A stretch of DNA of 64,000 bases from Colletotrichum lupini. Lineage: Eukaryota; Ascomycota; Sordariomycetes; Glomerellales; Glomerellaceae. The stretch spans positions 2,356,001-2,420,000 of the forward strand of contig NC_064681.1 in the NCBI RefSeq assembly GCF_023278565.1. The letters run 5' to 3'. Position numbers and translations under genes: made by a program. Under the pieces are notes generated by a model. The model saw nothing but the letters and a program-made list of their open reading frames with translations, was not told where the DNA came from and ran no database searches. Positions 44,376 to 54,687 of this stretch are shown one piece after another; positions within the stretch are counted from its first letter, which is position 1, and each line of letters opens with the position of its first letter.

Positions 44376-46683
44376 GGCCGGCAATGGTCGGGATAGTCCG
44401 TCGTCTTCGTCGATATCGTCGTTGTCGTCGGTTTGGCTTGTTGTCGGTGTGTTTGTGGGATGCGAACACCTAGACGGTCGAAAGAGGAGTTGGGTGCCGC
44501 AGGTCAGAGCGAGCGACGCTGGAGCTCTATGGTGTGGGGCAACGGAATCGGAACGTCGTCAGCAGCTTGGACCTTGCGTGGGCTGTTGGTTGCAGCAGCA
44601 GTAGCAGCAGTAAGGTACGCAGTAATAGTAGCTACGACTAGAAGCGAAAAGACAAGAAAGGTCAGATTCGGGGCGGTAGCTACATCAACAAGGGACTGCG
44701 ATGTGCGAAGTAAGAGCCCGTGAGGGTGGAAAAACAAATGACAAAGGTGGATGATGACGGTGTGTGGTTGAGCGGGTTGCGTTGCGACTGCGCTGGCGAT
44801 TTCTCAAACTCAGCGAGGGGGGACTTGGGGAGGAAGGGGGGGTGGGCAGTCGGAGAAGGAGGCTGTGAGGAAGAGACGGACGGGGGTGGAGGGATCTACA
44901 AGTTGGCGTGTCGACGTCAGCGCATGAACTTGTAACTCTCTTAGTTCAATGTGTCGGGGCAATTGGGGGCCCTGCCTGGGAAGTCTGCACTATGCAAACA
45001 CAAGAGTCATGTATGCAGCCCCAGACACCCCGTTGACAAATGCATTCTCTTTTCCTATTCAGGTGGCTCTTTGTCCATCTTTACCTTGATGTGTCGTACC
45101 TAAGGTGAGCTAAGTTTTGGGGGTTGTATGTGGTGCATATTGGGTACTCTGGAGCCGCAATGCGCTATGCGGGTAAGATGGGCTCTTCGGGTAGGATGCG
45201 TCTGCCTAGATACACTGCAACCCTGGATTTGAGAACACTGTATGAATATCATGGTTGGTATTCATTTCCTGCTCTACGTGGATGGCCACTGTGTTCTGAT
45301 CTGTTTTGTCGCTGTTGAACTGGACTGTCTTGGGTTCACAAATTCATATTCAGTATCAAATAGCAGGCGATGCGATGGGGTCCTAAGGGCAGGGGTTCAC
45401 CATAACGGTCATCCAAAGAACGGGCAGAGAAGTCTATCGCATGTCATTTGTCGCCTGCGTCTGCATTCTGCGCTTCGGCCGGACTTCTCATAGAATTCTA
45501 TAAGAGTTGGAAGTCCATCACCGTTAGCTGCAACACTTCACAATGCTACACCCCAGGCTATGCCTTGTGGAGGTCGGAATACCTTAGCAATATCGATACT
45601 CAACAACAGCGAACGGGAACAACGGCAGGACCAATATAGATCAGGCGCATGTGGCTCGGCCAGCTAGTGCCTCACGCGGATTGTGGTTGGCCAGAGGGGG
45701 TTCCGTAGAGAAGCAGATCAATGTAAAGGAACAGCTAGGTTAGGCACCTAACCTTCATGGCAACTGCAGTGTGAGGTCAAGTTGAGGTAAGCCAGCAAAG
45801 CCAGTCCCCAGGCATTGGACGGTCCCACGACATGGTGCAACGGCACAATAGTAGTGCATTACGAGATGACCTGAAGGAGCTTGAGCAGGTCACTCGGCCG
45901 TGGCGCAGGGCAAGCCCGGTGTTAACACGAGGTCAAACAGTCAAACCAACTCCAGTTCCAGTCCAGTGTTGGAGGTGTGAGAGCGGACGGAAGATGCGCT
46001 ACGTTTCTTCAGCCGCTTTAGCCAATCGAAATCCTCCCCAGAAGTCCAGTCGAGGGGTCAAGAGGGCCGCGGACATGGGGGAGGGAGCAGCTGGGAATGG
46101 AGGGGGGGAACTTGGAAGCGGAGGGACGGAGTTACGGCCGCTCAAGCCACCCGAGCACCCCGAGCCACACTCTCGCCAGCAAAGCGCCTGGTCAACCCGC
46201 CACACCAATGTGCCTGAGTGTAAAAGTCTTGGCGGCTGTTGACTGTTCCCCCTCAATCGTGGCGGCAGCCGGGTGGTGGCAGGAGGTACGTACTACGGCC
46301 CTGGTGCTTTGCTTCAGCTTGCGTGCTTCCATGCCTAACAGCGGATTCTCGATTGGGAGTGCTCTTGGTGCGAAGGGTGGGGTGTATATTCCCGACAGTA
46401 ACACTTGCGGGATCGAACATTCTCCAATTGCTTAACAATTTTCACTTGTTCACGTCTTCAATCTACACTCACCACCACGCATCGTATCTTAATTCCAGCC
46501 TGTCTCACACGCGTAGCCACGACAACATTTTCCCTTCCGCGCACCGTATAGTCATTTTTCAATAGCTCTACCACCTTCCATCGCCGAGCTCGAAGCTCCT
46601 ACAGGGAAGCATAAGACGACGCGCCGCACACCAGCTAGACGAACCCCTCCCACAACCACCTCACGTACAAAACAACATCCACC
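44376..46683. other. Divergent intergenic region BBC1-RTR1
   Basis: Contains the promoters of BBC1 (minus) and of the Rtr1 gene (plus). TACGCAGTA occurs at 44616-44624 beside an AGC trinucleotide run. No gene supported; 45832-46242 and similar frames lack motifs. Confidence 0.5.
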
Positions 46684-47583
46684 ATGGCTACCGATGCCCG
46701 GCCACTGAAGGGCATCCTCAAAAAGGCAGCAGCCGGAGCCACCGCCTCCGGCAGCGGCGCCGCCAACGCCGTCCTCAATCCCCGAAAACAAGACCCCCGC
46801 GAAATCGCCCTCCAGCACGCCCGCATCATTCAGCAGCGCAAGGACCTAGAGCTCCAGATCCTCGAGAGCCTGGCCGAGCTCTCCGAGTACCCCACCGAGC
46901 GCGGCAGCAGAACCTTCTCCGCCGCCAACCCTTCCCCACGCGACGTCGCCGACTTCAAGGCCGGCATCCGCCTCTTCCAGCCCTCCGACTACGACGACCT
47001 CATCGAGGAGCGCAACGTCAACGGCTTGTGCGGGTACACTCTCTGCGCGCAGCCGAAGCCGATGGCCTCCAAAGGTGGCGAGTGGAGGCTCGTCAACTTT
47101 GGCAAGGCAGACTTTGATATCGTCAATCGCAAGGAGTCGGAGAAGTGGTGCTCCAAGGACTGCCAGCGCAGGGCCATGTATATCAAGGTGCAGCTGAACG
47201 AGTCGGCTGCGTGGGAGCGGGCGGGGTTGCCGGAAATTGAGATTGAGCTGTATGGAGAGGAGAAGGCGAGGCAGGAGGACCCTGCATCACAGGCTTCGCG
47301 CGACCTCGCAAGTTTGAAGCTGGAGGAGGGCAGGAGGGCGGCCGACGAGTCTGCCACATTGGCCTTGGAGAGAGGAGAGACACGGGAGACGGGACAGCCT
47401 GGTAATACTTTCACTCTTGCCATCAGGGAGAGGGAGGTCAAGCCACCAACAGAGCATGGCGTGTTTGGAGATCCAGACGACTCCCATTTATTTGTTGAGG
47501 GACACAGACCGGGAGCTGGCAAGGCGCAGGCCATTGCTGAGGCTTCCCAATTTGAGGCACAACGTGACCAAGAAATGTCATGA
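46684..47583 (+). CDS. RTR1: RNA polymerase II CTD phosphatase, RPAP2/Rtr1 family
   Basis: Predicted 299-aa member of the RPAP2/Rtr1 family, which removes Ser5 phosphates from the RNA polymerase II C-terminal domain and takes part in polymerase nuclear import. The family zinc finger is clear: C116 and C121 in NGLCGYTLC, then C156 and C160 in WCSKDC, followed by the conserved YIKVQLNESAAWER (166-179). A helical N-terminal part (residues 36-65; REIALQHARIIQQRKDLELQ) precedes it, and the C-terminal third is charged and probably disordered. Single exon; the ATG sits in a CCACCATGG-type context. It is convergent with eS17. Confidence 0.93.
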   Translation: MATDARPLKGILKKAAAGATASGSGAANAVLNPRKQDPREIALQHARIIQQRKDLELQILESLAELSEYPTERGSRTFSAANPSPRDVADFKAGIRLFQPSDYDDLIEERNVNGLCGYTLCAQPKPMASKGGEWRLVNFGKADFDIVNRKESEKWCSKDCQRRAMYIKVQLNESAAWERAGLPEIEIELYGEEKARQEDPASQASRDLASLKLEEGRRAADESATLALERGETRETGQPGNTFTLAIREREVKPPTEHGVFGDPDDSHLFVEGHRPGAGKAQAIAEASQFEAQRDQEMS

Positions 47584-48042
47584 TGTAATTCTACGGGCGG
47601 GAGGATACCAGAGATGATTGAAGCGTGGAGGAGGAGCTCATTTAGGCGTCGCAATGATCGGTTGCTCTATATAGATAGATTTGATACCCAAAGGCACACC
47701 GGTTCGAAAGTTTAATCACTTTAAGCACAGCAGGCCTAGTTTCAGAAACCAGCTGCATTTCAATGGGAGGCTCAGTTGAGCTACAAGGTCAGAGGGACAG
47801 CATCACGGTACGCAAGAGAGGGATAGAAGATTGGCAGTCAAGCGTCATCTCCGGAATTACCCTAGAGAATCGGCGACACCTTGAGTGGGAAAACAGAACT
47901 TTTCTTTGTGGAAGTTCCTAGTGTGAACTCACTACCGTCCGTAAGACGCCTGTAGCAATGTGTATCATCATATGCCGTTTGCCGTAAAAGTCCGTTAAAA
48001 ACCACCCAATTTTCCTTATCCACAATCGACCACGACTGAAAT
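47584..48042. other. Convergent 3' intergenic region
   Basis: 459 bases between the stop codons of the Rtr1 and eS17 genes; 3' UTRs and transcript ends of both. No gene seen. Confidence 0.6.
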
Positions 48043-48688
48043 TTAGTCGCGGCGAGGGGGGCGGCCACCGAAGCGGCCTCCGCGCTCCTGGACCTGGGTC
48101 TGGCCGACGGGAGTGACGTTGACGGGGATAGCGTCGAACTGCAGGGCACGATAGTCAGTATTGGGGGACATCATTTCGAATCAAAGTAGAGGTTGAGACG
48201 TACGCCGAGGTGCTTGAGAAGGTCCTTGGTCTCGACATCGACCTCGAGCTGGCCGCTCTCGGTGTTCTGGGTGAAGTCGAGGGCGGAGACCTCGGGGACG
48301 AACTGATCCTTGCGCTCACGCTCCTCCTCCTGAAGCTTGAAGGAGATACCGCGGACGGGACCACGCTGGATACGCTTCATCAAGTGGGTGGTGTAGCCAG
48401 CAATCTGTAATTTCACTCCAGTCAGCAATTTTGCCCTCTCAACCTTTCCGTATCCCCAACACCGATGTTTGGAAGCGGTCTCGCGGGGACCTTCGTTTGT
48501 CCAACTCGTATGTTGCGTCTGGGTGGCTATCTTTTGCTGACCTTGTTGCGGAGGCGCTTGGAGGCGATGATGGCGATCTCATCGCAGATGCGCTTGTTGG
48601 TCTCGAAGTCCAGGGTGAGTCTGGGGTAGTACCGCTCAATGATGACCTTGGCGGACTTCTTGACGGTCTTGGTGCGAACGCGACCCAT
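48043..48688 (-). CDS. RPS17: 40S ribosomal protein eS17
   Basis: 147-aa small-subunit ribosomal protein. Exons 48688-48542, 48404-48204 and 48138-48043. Exon 1 reads [20 protein letters not shown] then [20 protein letters not shown], the invariant eS17 N-terminus. Exon 2 carries [20 protein letters not shown] and the acidic-basic middle; exon 3 gives [21 protein letters not shown] and a basic tail ending RRD. Introns are 137 nt (GTCAGC donor, ACAG acceptor) and 65 nt (GTACGT, GCAG); a long first intron is usual for fungal ribosomal protein genes. The length and sequence leave little doubt. Confidence 0.97.
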
Positions 48689-49399
48689 TTTGGCGGTACT
48701 GACTCAACGGAAGGGGGGTATTTGGCTGGGTGGAGGGAGTTGGTCGGTTAGTGAGGCTGGTCGGTCGAGATGTTCACCATGAGTTTCGCCGGGCAGATGC
48801 AATTTTGATATCTTTACACGAAATTTAGGGCCGTGGTGTGGGGTGCGGGACTTTCAGTGCACAGGCCATGGGGGCATGCATATGTAATCACACGTGACCT
48901 CGTGGATGGCTGGGACGAGACAGGAATCAGTGCCCCACTCGGGTCCGGATCGGGTTCATTCCTTGGTACGGAGCCGATATAACACGAGGCTCTCGTCTCC
49001 ACTGCTGGCTCCTTCCAAGGATGCACAATTGCGTCGAATTGGAAGAGTTGCGCTCCCATTCTCGGAATAGCATAATTTGACAGTTGAAGATATTTTCTGG
49101 CCTCTATTCCCGCCGACGGCCAGGTACAAGTAGGTACTGCAACAAGCTGAAGTACCTTATCTTGGCTAGATTAGTAGTACGATTGCTCCTTAACGATCAT
49201 AGACAGTCAAGGAAGTATTGAAATTTGCGTTGTATCCTTCTTATTTTACAATACCATACATAGTACACTCGGCACACATGCGAACGCCATACAAAGATGG
49301 TTTCTTCATAGTGTGACTCAACTCCATGCTCTACTATCCTAGGCTCATTCGCGCCTAGTCTTATGACTAGAAGCGCTTCCAATGCTATCTTCACCACCT
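48689..49399. other. Intergenic region, eS17 promoter and MRP51 3' flank
   Basis: About 0.7 kb holding the eS17 promoter on the left and the 3' end of MRP51 on the right. No gene or RNA recognised. Confidence 0.55.
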
Positions 49400-50773
49400 T
49401 CAAGAGTCAAGACCGTAGCTCTTCGAGCTGCCCACCGCGCTGGTTCCGGGTCTTTGGTTGTTGGTATGCACATTTCGGATGAATCTGCGGGCCGGTGCGG
49501 GTGCTTCTACCTCGGTCTTGTCGTTGTAGATCTTGGCCTTTCCAACCAACTCCTTCAGAATGAGCTGGGCCTCTTCATTAGCCTCGCCGACGGTGATTTG
49601 GACACAACCGTCTGAGTCAATGCGAGCCGACGTAGGCGAAACGTAGGCCTTGGCGCCTCCCTTGATATCGGGGTCGAAAGTGACAACACCAGCCACCTTG
49701 TTGTTGCGTCCAACGAAAGCTCTGTGGTTGAAAGCCGTATCGCCCTGGGGAACATCCGTGATGAAACCGCCGACACCCAGCTTGGCGCTGTTGGCTCCTG
49801 ATCTCGGGGCGACGATACGAGCCAGGACGGGGGTATGTTGCGCCTGGGGGCCGTATACTGGGTGGTTCTCGGCGAAGTTGGATGTGCGGAGGTATGAGAT
49901 ACCGCCAGAGGGGTGAGAAGCGGGCGGGCCATGCTCAGCGTACAAGCTGGGGCGCTTGGTCTTCTCCGTCGACTTGCTGAAGTCGGTCAACGAGCTGGGC
50001 GGGTTCAGGGGAGCAAGGTCCAAGAATTCGCCGACAAGTGAGTACAAGGTGATGCGGTCGTTGCGCAACTTGCGAATGTACTCTGTGAGTTGCTCTTCCG
50101 TTACGTCGCCTGCGCGAAGAGCTGCGGGAGCATTCTCTCCAGCCTCCAGGGATTTCTGACGCTGCTTGCTCGTTTCATCGGATGCAATACGCTTCCGCAG
50201 GAAGTTGCGGAATGATGCTCGCTTGTTGCGGACAGCCTTGCGCAGGTATGCGTTGAATTCGCCCTCAGTGAGGCCAGCCAACCAGGGGCCCTGGAACTTC
50301 CACCTTTTCTCCTCGTTTTCGGCGTTACGCTTGACAGTAGTGAAGTCACCATCGTCTTCGAATACCGATTTCGCTCCAATGTGGATACCACCGAGACGCG
50401 ACCGGTTGGTGCCAGGTAGTGTGACGGGCAGGTTGAGCTCGTGGAACTTCTGAAGAGACAAGGTGTGGTCCGCGGCGGAGGTGTAATCGGTGACGTTTTC
50501 GAAGCAGTCAATGTCCTTGATGCGGACAACGGGGGTCGATGACTTGGTCGTGGATCGAAGAGGCAGGGAGCGCTTGAAGCCCCAGTCACCAAGGGCCCTC
50601 GAGGATTCGGTAGTGGTGATGGATTGGTGCGTGGGATAAGGCGCGGTCGCCGTCGGGGATGCGTATCGAGCGATGGCAGCTGCTTGACCTCCGGGTTGAG
50701 GGAGCGGCTTGGGCACAGAGAACATCCGAGATGATCTCAACAGCGCCCCTCCGGGCGACATTCGGGCAGACAT
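49400..50773 (-). CDS. MRP51: Mitochondrial small-subunit ribosomal protein MRP51
   Basis: Single-exon 457-aa protein of the fungal MRP51 family, a component of the mitochondrial 37S subunit; yeast Mrp51 also has a role in mitochondrial translation initiation. The N-terminus (MSARMSPGGALLRSSRMFSV) is basic, Ser/Arg-rich and lacks acidic residues, as expected of a mitochondrial presequence. It is followed by the family signature TAPYPTHQSITTTESSRALG and DWGFKRSLPLRS (about residues 43-75), then TPVVRIKDIDCFENVTDYTS. Later conserved parts include HPSGGISYLRTSNFAENHPV and VAPRSGANSAKLGVGGF. It lies head to head with the TGT gene, 611 bases apart. Confidence 0.88.
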   Translation of the reverse strand: MSARMSPGGALLRSSRMFSVPKPLPQPGGQAAAIARYASPTATAPYPTHQSITTTESSRALGDWGFKRSLPLRSTTKSSTPVVRIKDIDCFENVTDYTSAADHTLSLQKFHELNLPVTLPGTNRSRLGGIHIGAKSVFEDDGDFTTVKRNAENEEKRWKFQGPWLAGLTEGEFNAYLRKAVRNKRASFRNFLRKRIASDETSKQRQKSLEAGENAPAALRAGDVTEEQLTEYIRKLRNDRITLYSLVGEFLDLAPLNPPSSLTDFSKSTEKTKRPSLYAEHGPPASHPSGGISYLRTSNFAENHPVYGPQAQHTPVLARIVAPRSGANSAKLGVGGFITDVPQGDTAFNHRAFVGRNNKVAGVVTFDPDIKGGAKAYVSPTSARIDSDGCVQITVGEANEEAQLILKELVGKAKIYNDKTEVEAPAPARRFIRNVHTNNQRPGTSAVGSSKSYGLDS

Positions 50774-51384
50774 GGCGGCTGGCGAAGCTCTCTACTGAGC
50801 TTGGTCGTCGTCAGTCGTATGTATCGCGGAACGGGTGACGAGCGTGCATCGTTGCGTGAGAAATTTCAATTGGAGTGCGGAAGAAGCCGGCGTACCTGAT
50901 TGGGTGAGAGCTACCCCTGTCGTTTCTCCTGCTTCTCTCCACTGTCACCCGAAATGTCCATGTATGGTGCATAGTCTAAACCAATTAAGGGATAAGAGAC
51001 ACTGGGCCTTCAGTCTCAGAGGCTTCAAGTGGTAGAGACAGCGAGGGAACTTTGCGAAGTTGAATATTCCGACAATTTGCAATTTTCGAACTAGATGAAA
51101 GCCTTCGAACAGTATTTTCAGGTCTTAGCGAGGCACACAGAAGCTACCTCGGTATTTTAAGGCGTAAGGTCAGGTACATAGGATGGGGTTTGAAATTTAG
51201 AGGGACATTCGGCAGGAAGGACACTCAACGGCCCCACCAACGCCGATGGGAAACCGCATCGTCTAGCGGTTCGAATTTGGAGAATTGCATTTTGCCAACC
51301 CGCACTCAGCCCTTTCCCCCTTCCTGCCACATCGCAGCCAGCAGCCTGTGGACTGCGCGATCGCTCATGTGGATAGCGAAAAGG
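50774..51384. promoter_or_regulatory. Divergent promoter region MRP51 / TGT
   Basis: 611 bases between two divergent starts, both coding for translation-related proteins (mitoribosome and tRNA modification). No TATA box is obvious. The TGT frame is open back to 51190 without a better start, so part of this stretch is its 5' UTR. Confidence 0.45.
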
Positions 51385-52753
51385 ATGGCGTCAACCAATG
51401 TCGGGTCCTCGCCCGCTCTCACCTTCGAGCTCGTCGCTCGCTGTTCAGTAAGCATCCCCCACCTCCGTACTTTGACTCACAATCTTCATGTGATTCCTAG
51501 TTCGCATGTTAACGGTTTAGGCCAGACAACGAGAGCCCGCGCATCCATCCTGACGCTTCCTCACGGCCAGGTCCAGCTTCCGATATTCATGCCTGTCGCG
51601 ACACAAGCTTCGCTCAAAGGCTTGACTCCCGAGCAGCTTGAAGAGACGGGCTGCCGCCTGTGCCTGAACAACACCTACCATCTCGGCCTGAAGCCCGGCC
51701 AAGACGTACTGGACAAGATCGGCGGCGCGCACAAGCTCCAAGGATGGAAACACAATCTTTTGACGGATAGTGGAGGGTACATATACCTTCTTGACTGGAT
51801 TGCGAAGGTCTTCACCATTTACTGACTAAGTCTATAGCTTCCAAATGGTCAGTCTCCTCAAGCTGGCGAAAATCACTGAGGAGGGTGTGCGCTTCCTCAG
51901 CCCCCACGATGGTTCGCCCATGCTTTTGACTCCAGAGCACTCCATGTCTCTGCAGAATTCGATTGGAAGCGACATCATGATGCAGCTCGACGACGTACTT
52001 GTCACGACATCACCCGACGCAGCCCGTATGCGCGAGGCCATGGAGCGAAGTGTAAGATGGTTGGATCGGTGCATCGCAGCGCACAAGAACCCCAAGACCC
52101 AGAACCTCTTCTGCATCATCCAGGGCGGTCTCGATCTCGAAATGCGACGGGAGTGCACACGGGAGATGTTGGCGCGCGATACCCCAGGGATCGCCATTGG
52201 TGGTCTGAGTGGTGGCGAGGCCAAGACGGATTACTGCCGTGTTGTCGAGACGTGTACCGAGCTGCTGCCGGATCTCAAACCTCGATATGTCATGGGTATC
52301 GGATACCCCGAGGATTTGGTTGTGAGCGTCGCCCTGGGAGCGGATATGTTCGACTGTGTCTGGCCGACGCGGACAGCCCGGTTTGGCAACGCAATCACGA
52401 AGCACGGCGTACTGAACATTCGCAACTGGCGATATGAGAACGACTACGGCCCTATCGAGGAAGGATGTGGCTGTATCTGTTGCCGGAAGGGCGAGGGTGG
52501 TCTAGGTGTGACTAGGGCCTTCATCAACCATAATGCGGGCAAGGAAACGGTCGCTGCTCACCTGCTGAGCATACACAACGTCTGGTATCAGCTGAACCTC
52601 ATGAAAGATATCCGGCAAGCTGTTATCGAAGACAGGTACCCTGCCCTTATTAGGCAGTTCTTCGGCGATCTTTACGACTATGACAAGTCAAAGTATCCAG
52701 AGTGGGCTGTTGAGTCTCTGAAGAGAGTAGGAGTCGATTTAATAAACGAGTAA
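51385..52753 (+). CDS. Queuine tRNA-ribosyltransferase catalytic subunit (TGT)
   Basis: Predicted 409-aa QTRT1-type enzyme exchanging guanine-34 for queuine in GUN-anticodon tRNAs. Exons 51385-51447, 51526-51776 and 51838-52753. Splicing intron 1 at GGCCAG (TTAAC branch) joins [11 protein letters not shown] to [13 protein letters not shown], the family pattern. Intron 2 joins DSGG to FQMVSL. Catalytic residues are D102 (TDSGG) and nucleophile D277 ([13 protein letters not shown]); GGLSGGE forms the substrate loop. Zinc ligands are C315, C317 and C320 (CGCICC) with a downstream His in SIHN (H351). The spacing before that His is a few residues longer than in bacterial TGT. Start: the ATG at 51385 has A at -3 and G at +4; an in-frame ATG at 51367 is weaker. 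Intron 1 (78 nt) is stop-free. Budding yeast lacks this enzyme. The partner subunit QTRT2 is not in the window. Confidence 0.94.
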
Positions 52754-52917
52754 ACTCACGGCTGTCGTCAAGACTATTTCACGTTGAAGATGATTGAGAC
52801 ACTGGTGAAATTGTTTATTGATCACTGATACCGACTAAGCCCCCGAGACCAGTGCCTGCCCATGCTATTGAGCTGTAAGTCTTCCCTTGGTTGGGCCCCT
52901 CACATTAAAAGTCAATA

Positions 52918-53318
52918 AGGCAAGACGGCGTGTCCGAAACCATGCAGTTGAAAACGCCCATCGCTGATAATGATTCTTTGGCGTTGACTATAAGTTCAAC
53001 CTGCAGCTACTTTGCCAAATGTCCGGTCGAGCTTACTGGCTGGACTTTCCCTCTGCCCAGAGCTTCTTATGCGGCATTGACCCTCCTCTTCTGCTCCTAT
53101 ATCTGGACGCCAAGACATTTCTCCGCGTTGAGAGTCAGTGAGGCGAAACGGCGTGTCCAGAGTCAGAACGCTCATCGTTGATAATGGTTTCTCGACGCTG
53201 ACTATGACTCCAAACATGGCTAGTTTGCCAAGTGTCAGGTCGAGCTTGCTAGCTGGACTGGCACTGACTCGGCTCTTCTGCTCCTACATCTAGACGCCCA
53301 GACTCTTTTCTCCGAGCA
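52918..53318 (+). repeat. Diverged tandem duplication, two copies
   Basis: Copy A (about 52918-53142) and copy B (about 53143-53318) share, in order, ACGGCGTGTCC, ATCG(C/T)TGATAATG, GACTAT, GTCGAGCTT, CTTCTGCTCCTA and AGACGCC. Many differences are C/T or G/A transitions. Copy B is shortened by small deletions. Neither copy has an open frame of note. Confidence 0.7.
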
Positions 53319-53629
53319 GCTGCCGCATCGTTGCCCAAAGTGATTTTCGACCCTAACCCAGGGTTGTCGTGCTTCGCGGTTCCCACAATCATTCGGTTGC
53401 GAACTTCAGCTTCGAAGGCCAGTCGGTCCTTAATGTTCATCGGGGGGGGGGTCTTGGAGTCTGTCGTGGATTCGGCTCAGACCGTCTGCGACTTTGATAA
53501 TCTAGGTGGTGTTCGGTCGGTGTAGGTACTCCACATCGTGCTCTGCGAGGACTTCAATCTACTTGGCGAGTTTGCCATGAACTTCCCCATTGTGTCCGAG
53601 CAAACGGCGTGAGCTCTGGCTCCATTCGA

Positions 53630-53940
53630 GATCCTCCTTAATAGTGTCATCTTGTCGAGCAGACTGGCACCCTTCCGCTTGAGTAAACCTCTTTAGCTTA
53701 CGTTGAGCTCTCCGTGCGTTGGCTAATAGTGGCATCTCTTCTTCGCAGACGAGGTGTATTCTGGGACGAATTCCTAGAAGACGCTACGGTGCCTTGACTA
53801 ACGGTGGCATTTTGTCTGAGCAGACTGAGCGGTTCGAAGCTTCCTCGGCCGAGAGTGGCATCTTGTCTCGGTAGACTGGGTGGTGCGAATCTCTCCTGGC
53901 CAACAGTGGCATCTTGTCTTCGCAGAAGAGGTGGGCCCTC
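53630..53940 (-). repeat. Array of five degenerate 25-30-bp cores
   Basis: A core of the form AGTGGCATCTTGTCT followed by GCAGAC/GTAGAC recurs near 53640, 53724, 53802, 53854 and 53906 (spacings about 84, 78, 52, 52). On the minus strand a 124-codon frame (54072-53698) reads this as repeated RQDATVGQ-like peptides. I see no family, so I treat it as a minisatellite-like array and not a gene. Confidence 0.6.
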
Positions 53941-54156
53941 GCCTTCGTGTCGCCGAAGACCCTCGCATCGAACCACCGTCACTACCACGGTGTGAGTAGA
54001 TATCCTAGGTGGCAGTCGCCCGCGGGTATACGAGACGATGGCGTCAAAGACGCAGCCCATGAGCACCTTCATGCGGCCAGCTTCTACACAGGCCTCGACC
54101 TGCCGCTCACTGAGAGCCAGCGTATCCTAGTGCGAAGGTAAATCAGCATCACTTCA

Positions 54157-54687
54157 CTAATTACGAGTAAAAGGGGGTTGAAACCAAGAATGTGGTGAAG
54201 TACGTACATGTACGGGCTGGTGGGTCAGCCTGTCAAGGTCCTCAAACTCAAGGATGAGGCGCCGGAATCTCCCTACAATCTCGAGAGTCTCCTCGAGATT
54301 GAAGGTATGCGTGCTGTCGTTGGGTTCAGAATCCATCTCCAGGAGGGCCGGTCGAAGTGCGCGGGTGATTCGCGTCATCGCTTCATCAAAGCCCGTCCTT
54401 GTGCCGTCTTGCTCCCGAAGGATGTTCTCATAAATATCCCCGAGCATGCAGTCTAGCACAGCCATGGTATAGGGCCGCAAAATCTGCTCTACTTCGTCCA
54501 CAGTGGAGGTCAAGCCCCTGAGTTCCTCTGGCGTCCTGAGACCGTCGTTTCTCTTGAACTCTTGGACCCTTGCCGCTAGCAACTTGGAGCGGTCTGCGAG
54601 CTGAAGCACATGGTCGAGTGGGAGGATTTCCCCGACCGGTATGTCCTGTATTGATTGATACATTCTGTGTGTTGTATGTTCTTTCAT
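54157..54687 (-). CDS. Hypothetical small helical protein
   Basis: Predicted 176-aa soluble protein with no recognised family. Composition is charged and Leu-rich throughout (for example LADRSKLLAARVQEFKR, VDEVEQILRPYTMAVLD, LEETLEIVGRFRRLILEFED), suggesting an all-alpha fold with amphipathic helices and no membrane span. A TATATA sequence on the minus strand at 54805-54800, about 113 bases before the ATG, and the compact in-frame charged pattern support a real gene. A second in-frame Met at residue 9 is an alternative start. The last 15 residues (RTSPHSWFQPPFTRN) look less protein-like and a 3' intron near a GTACATGTAC donor cannot be excluded. Confidence 0.5.
   Translation of the reverse strand: MKEHTTHRMYQSIQDIPVGEILPLDHVLQLADRSKLLAARVQEFKRNDGLRTPEELRGLTSTVDEVEQILRPYTMAVLDCMLGDIYENILREQDGTRTGFDEAMTRITRALRPALLEMDSEPNDSTHTFNLEETLEIVGRFRRLILEFEDLDRLTHQPVHVRTSPHSWFQPPFTRN

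Larger units (their letters stand above)
52754..54156. other. Repeat-rich intergenic stretch
   Basis: Contains a diverged tandem duplication (52918-53318) and an array of a short core (about 53630-53940), listed separately. A C/G-poor gap with a run of ten G's (about 53442-53451) lies between them. No supported gene. Confidence 0.5.
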
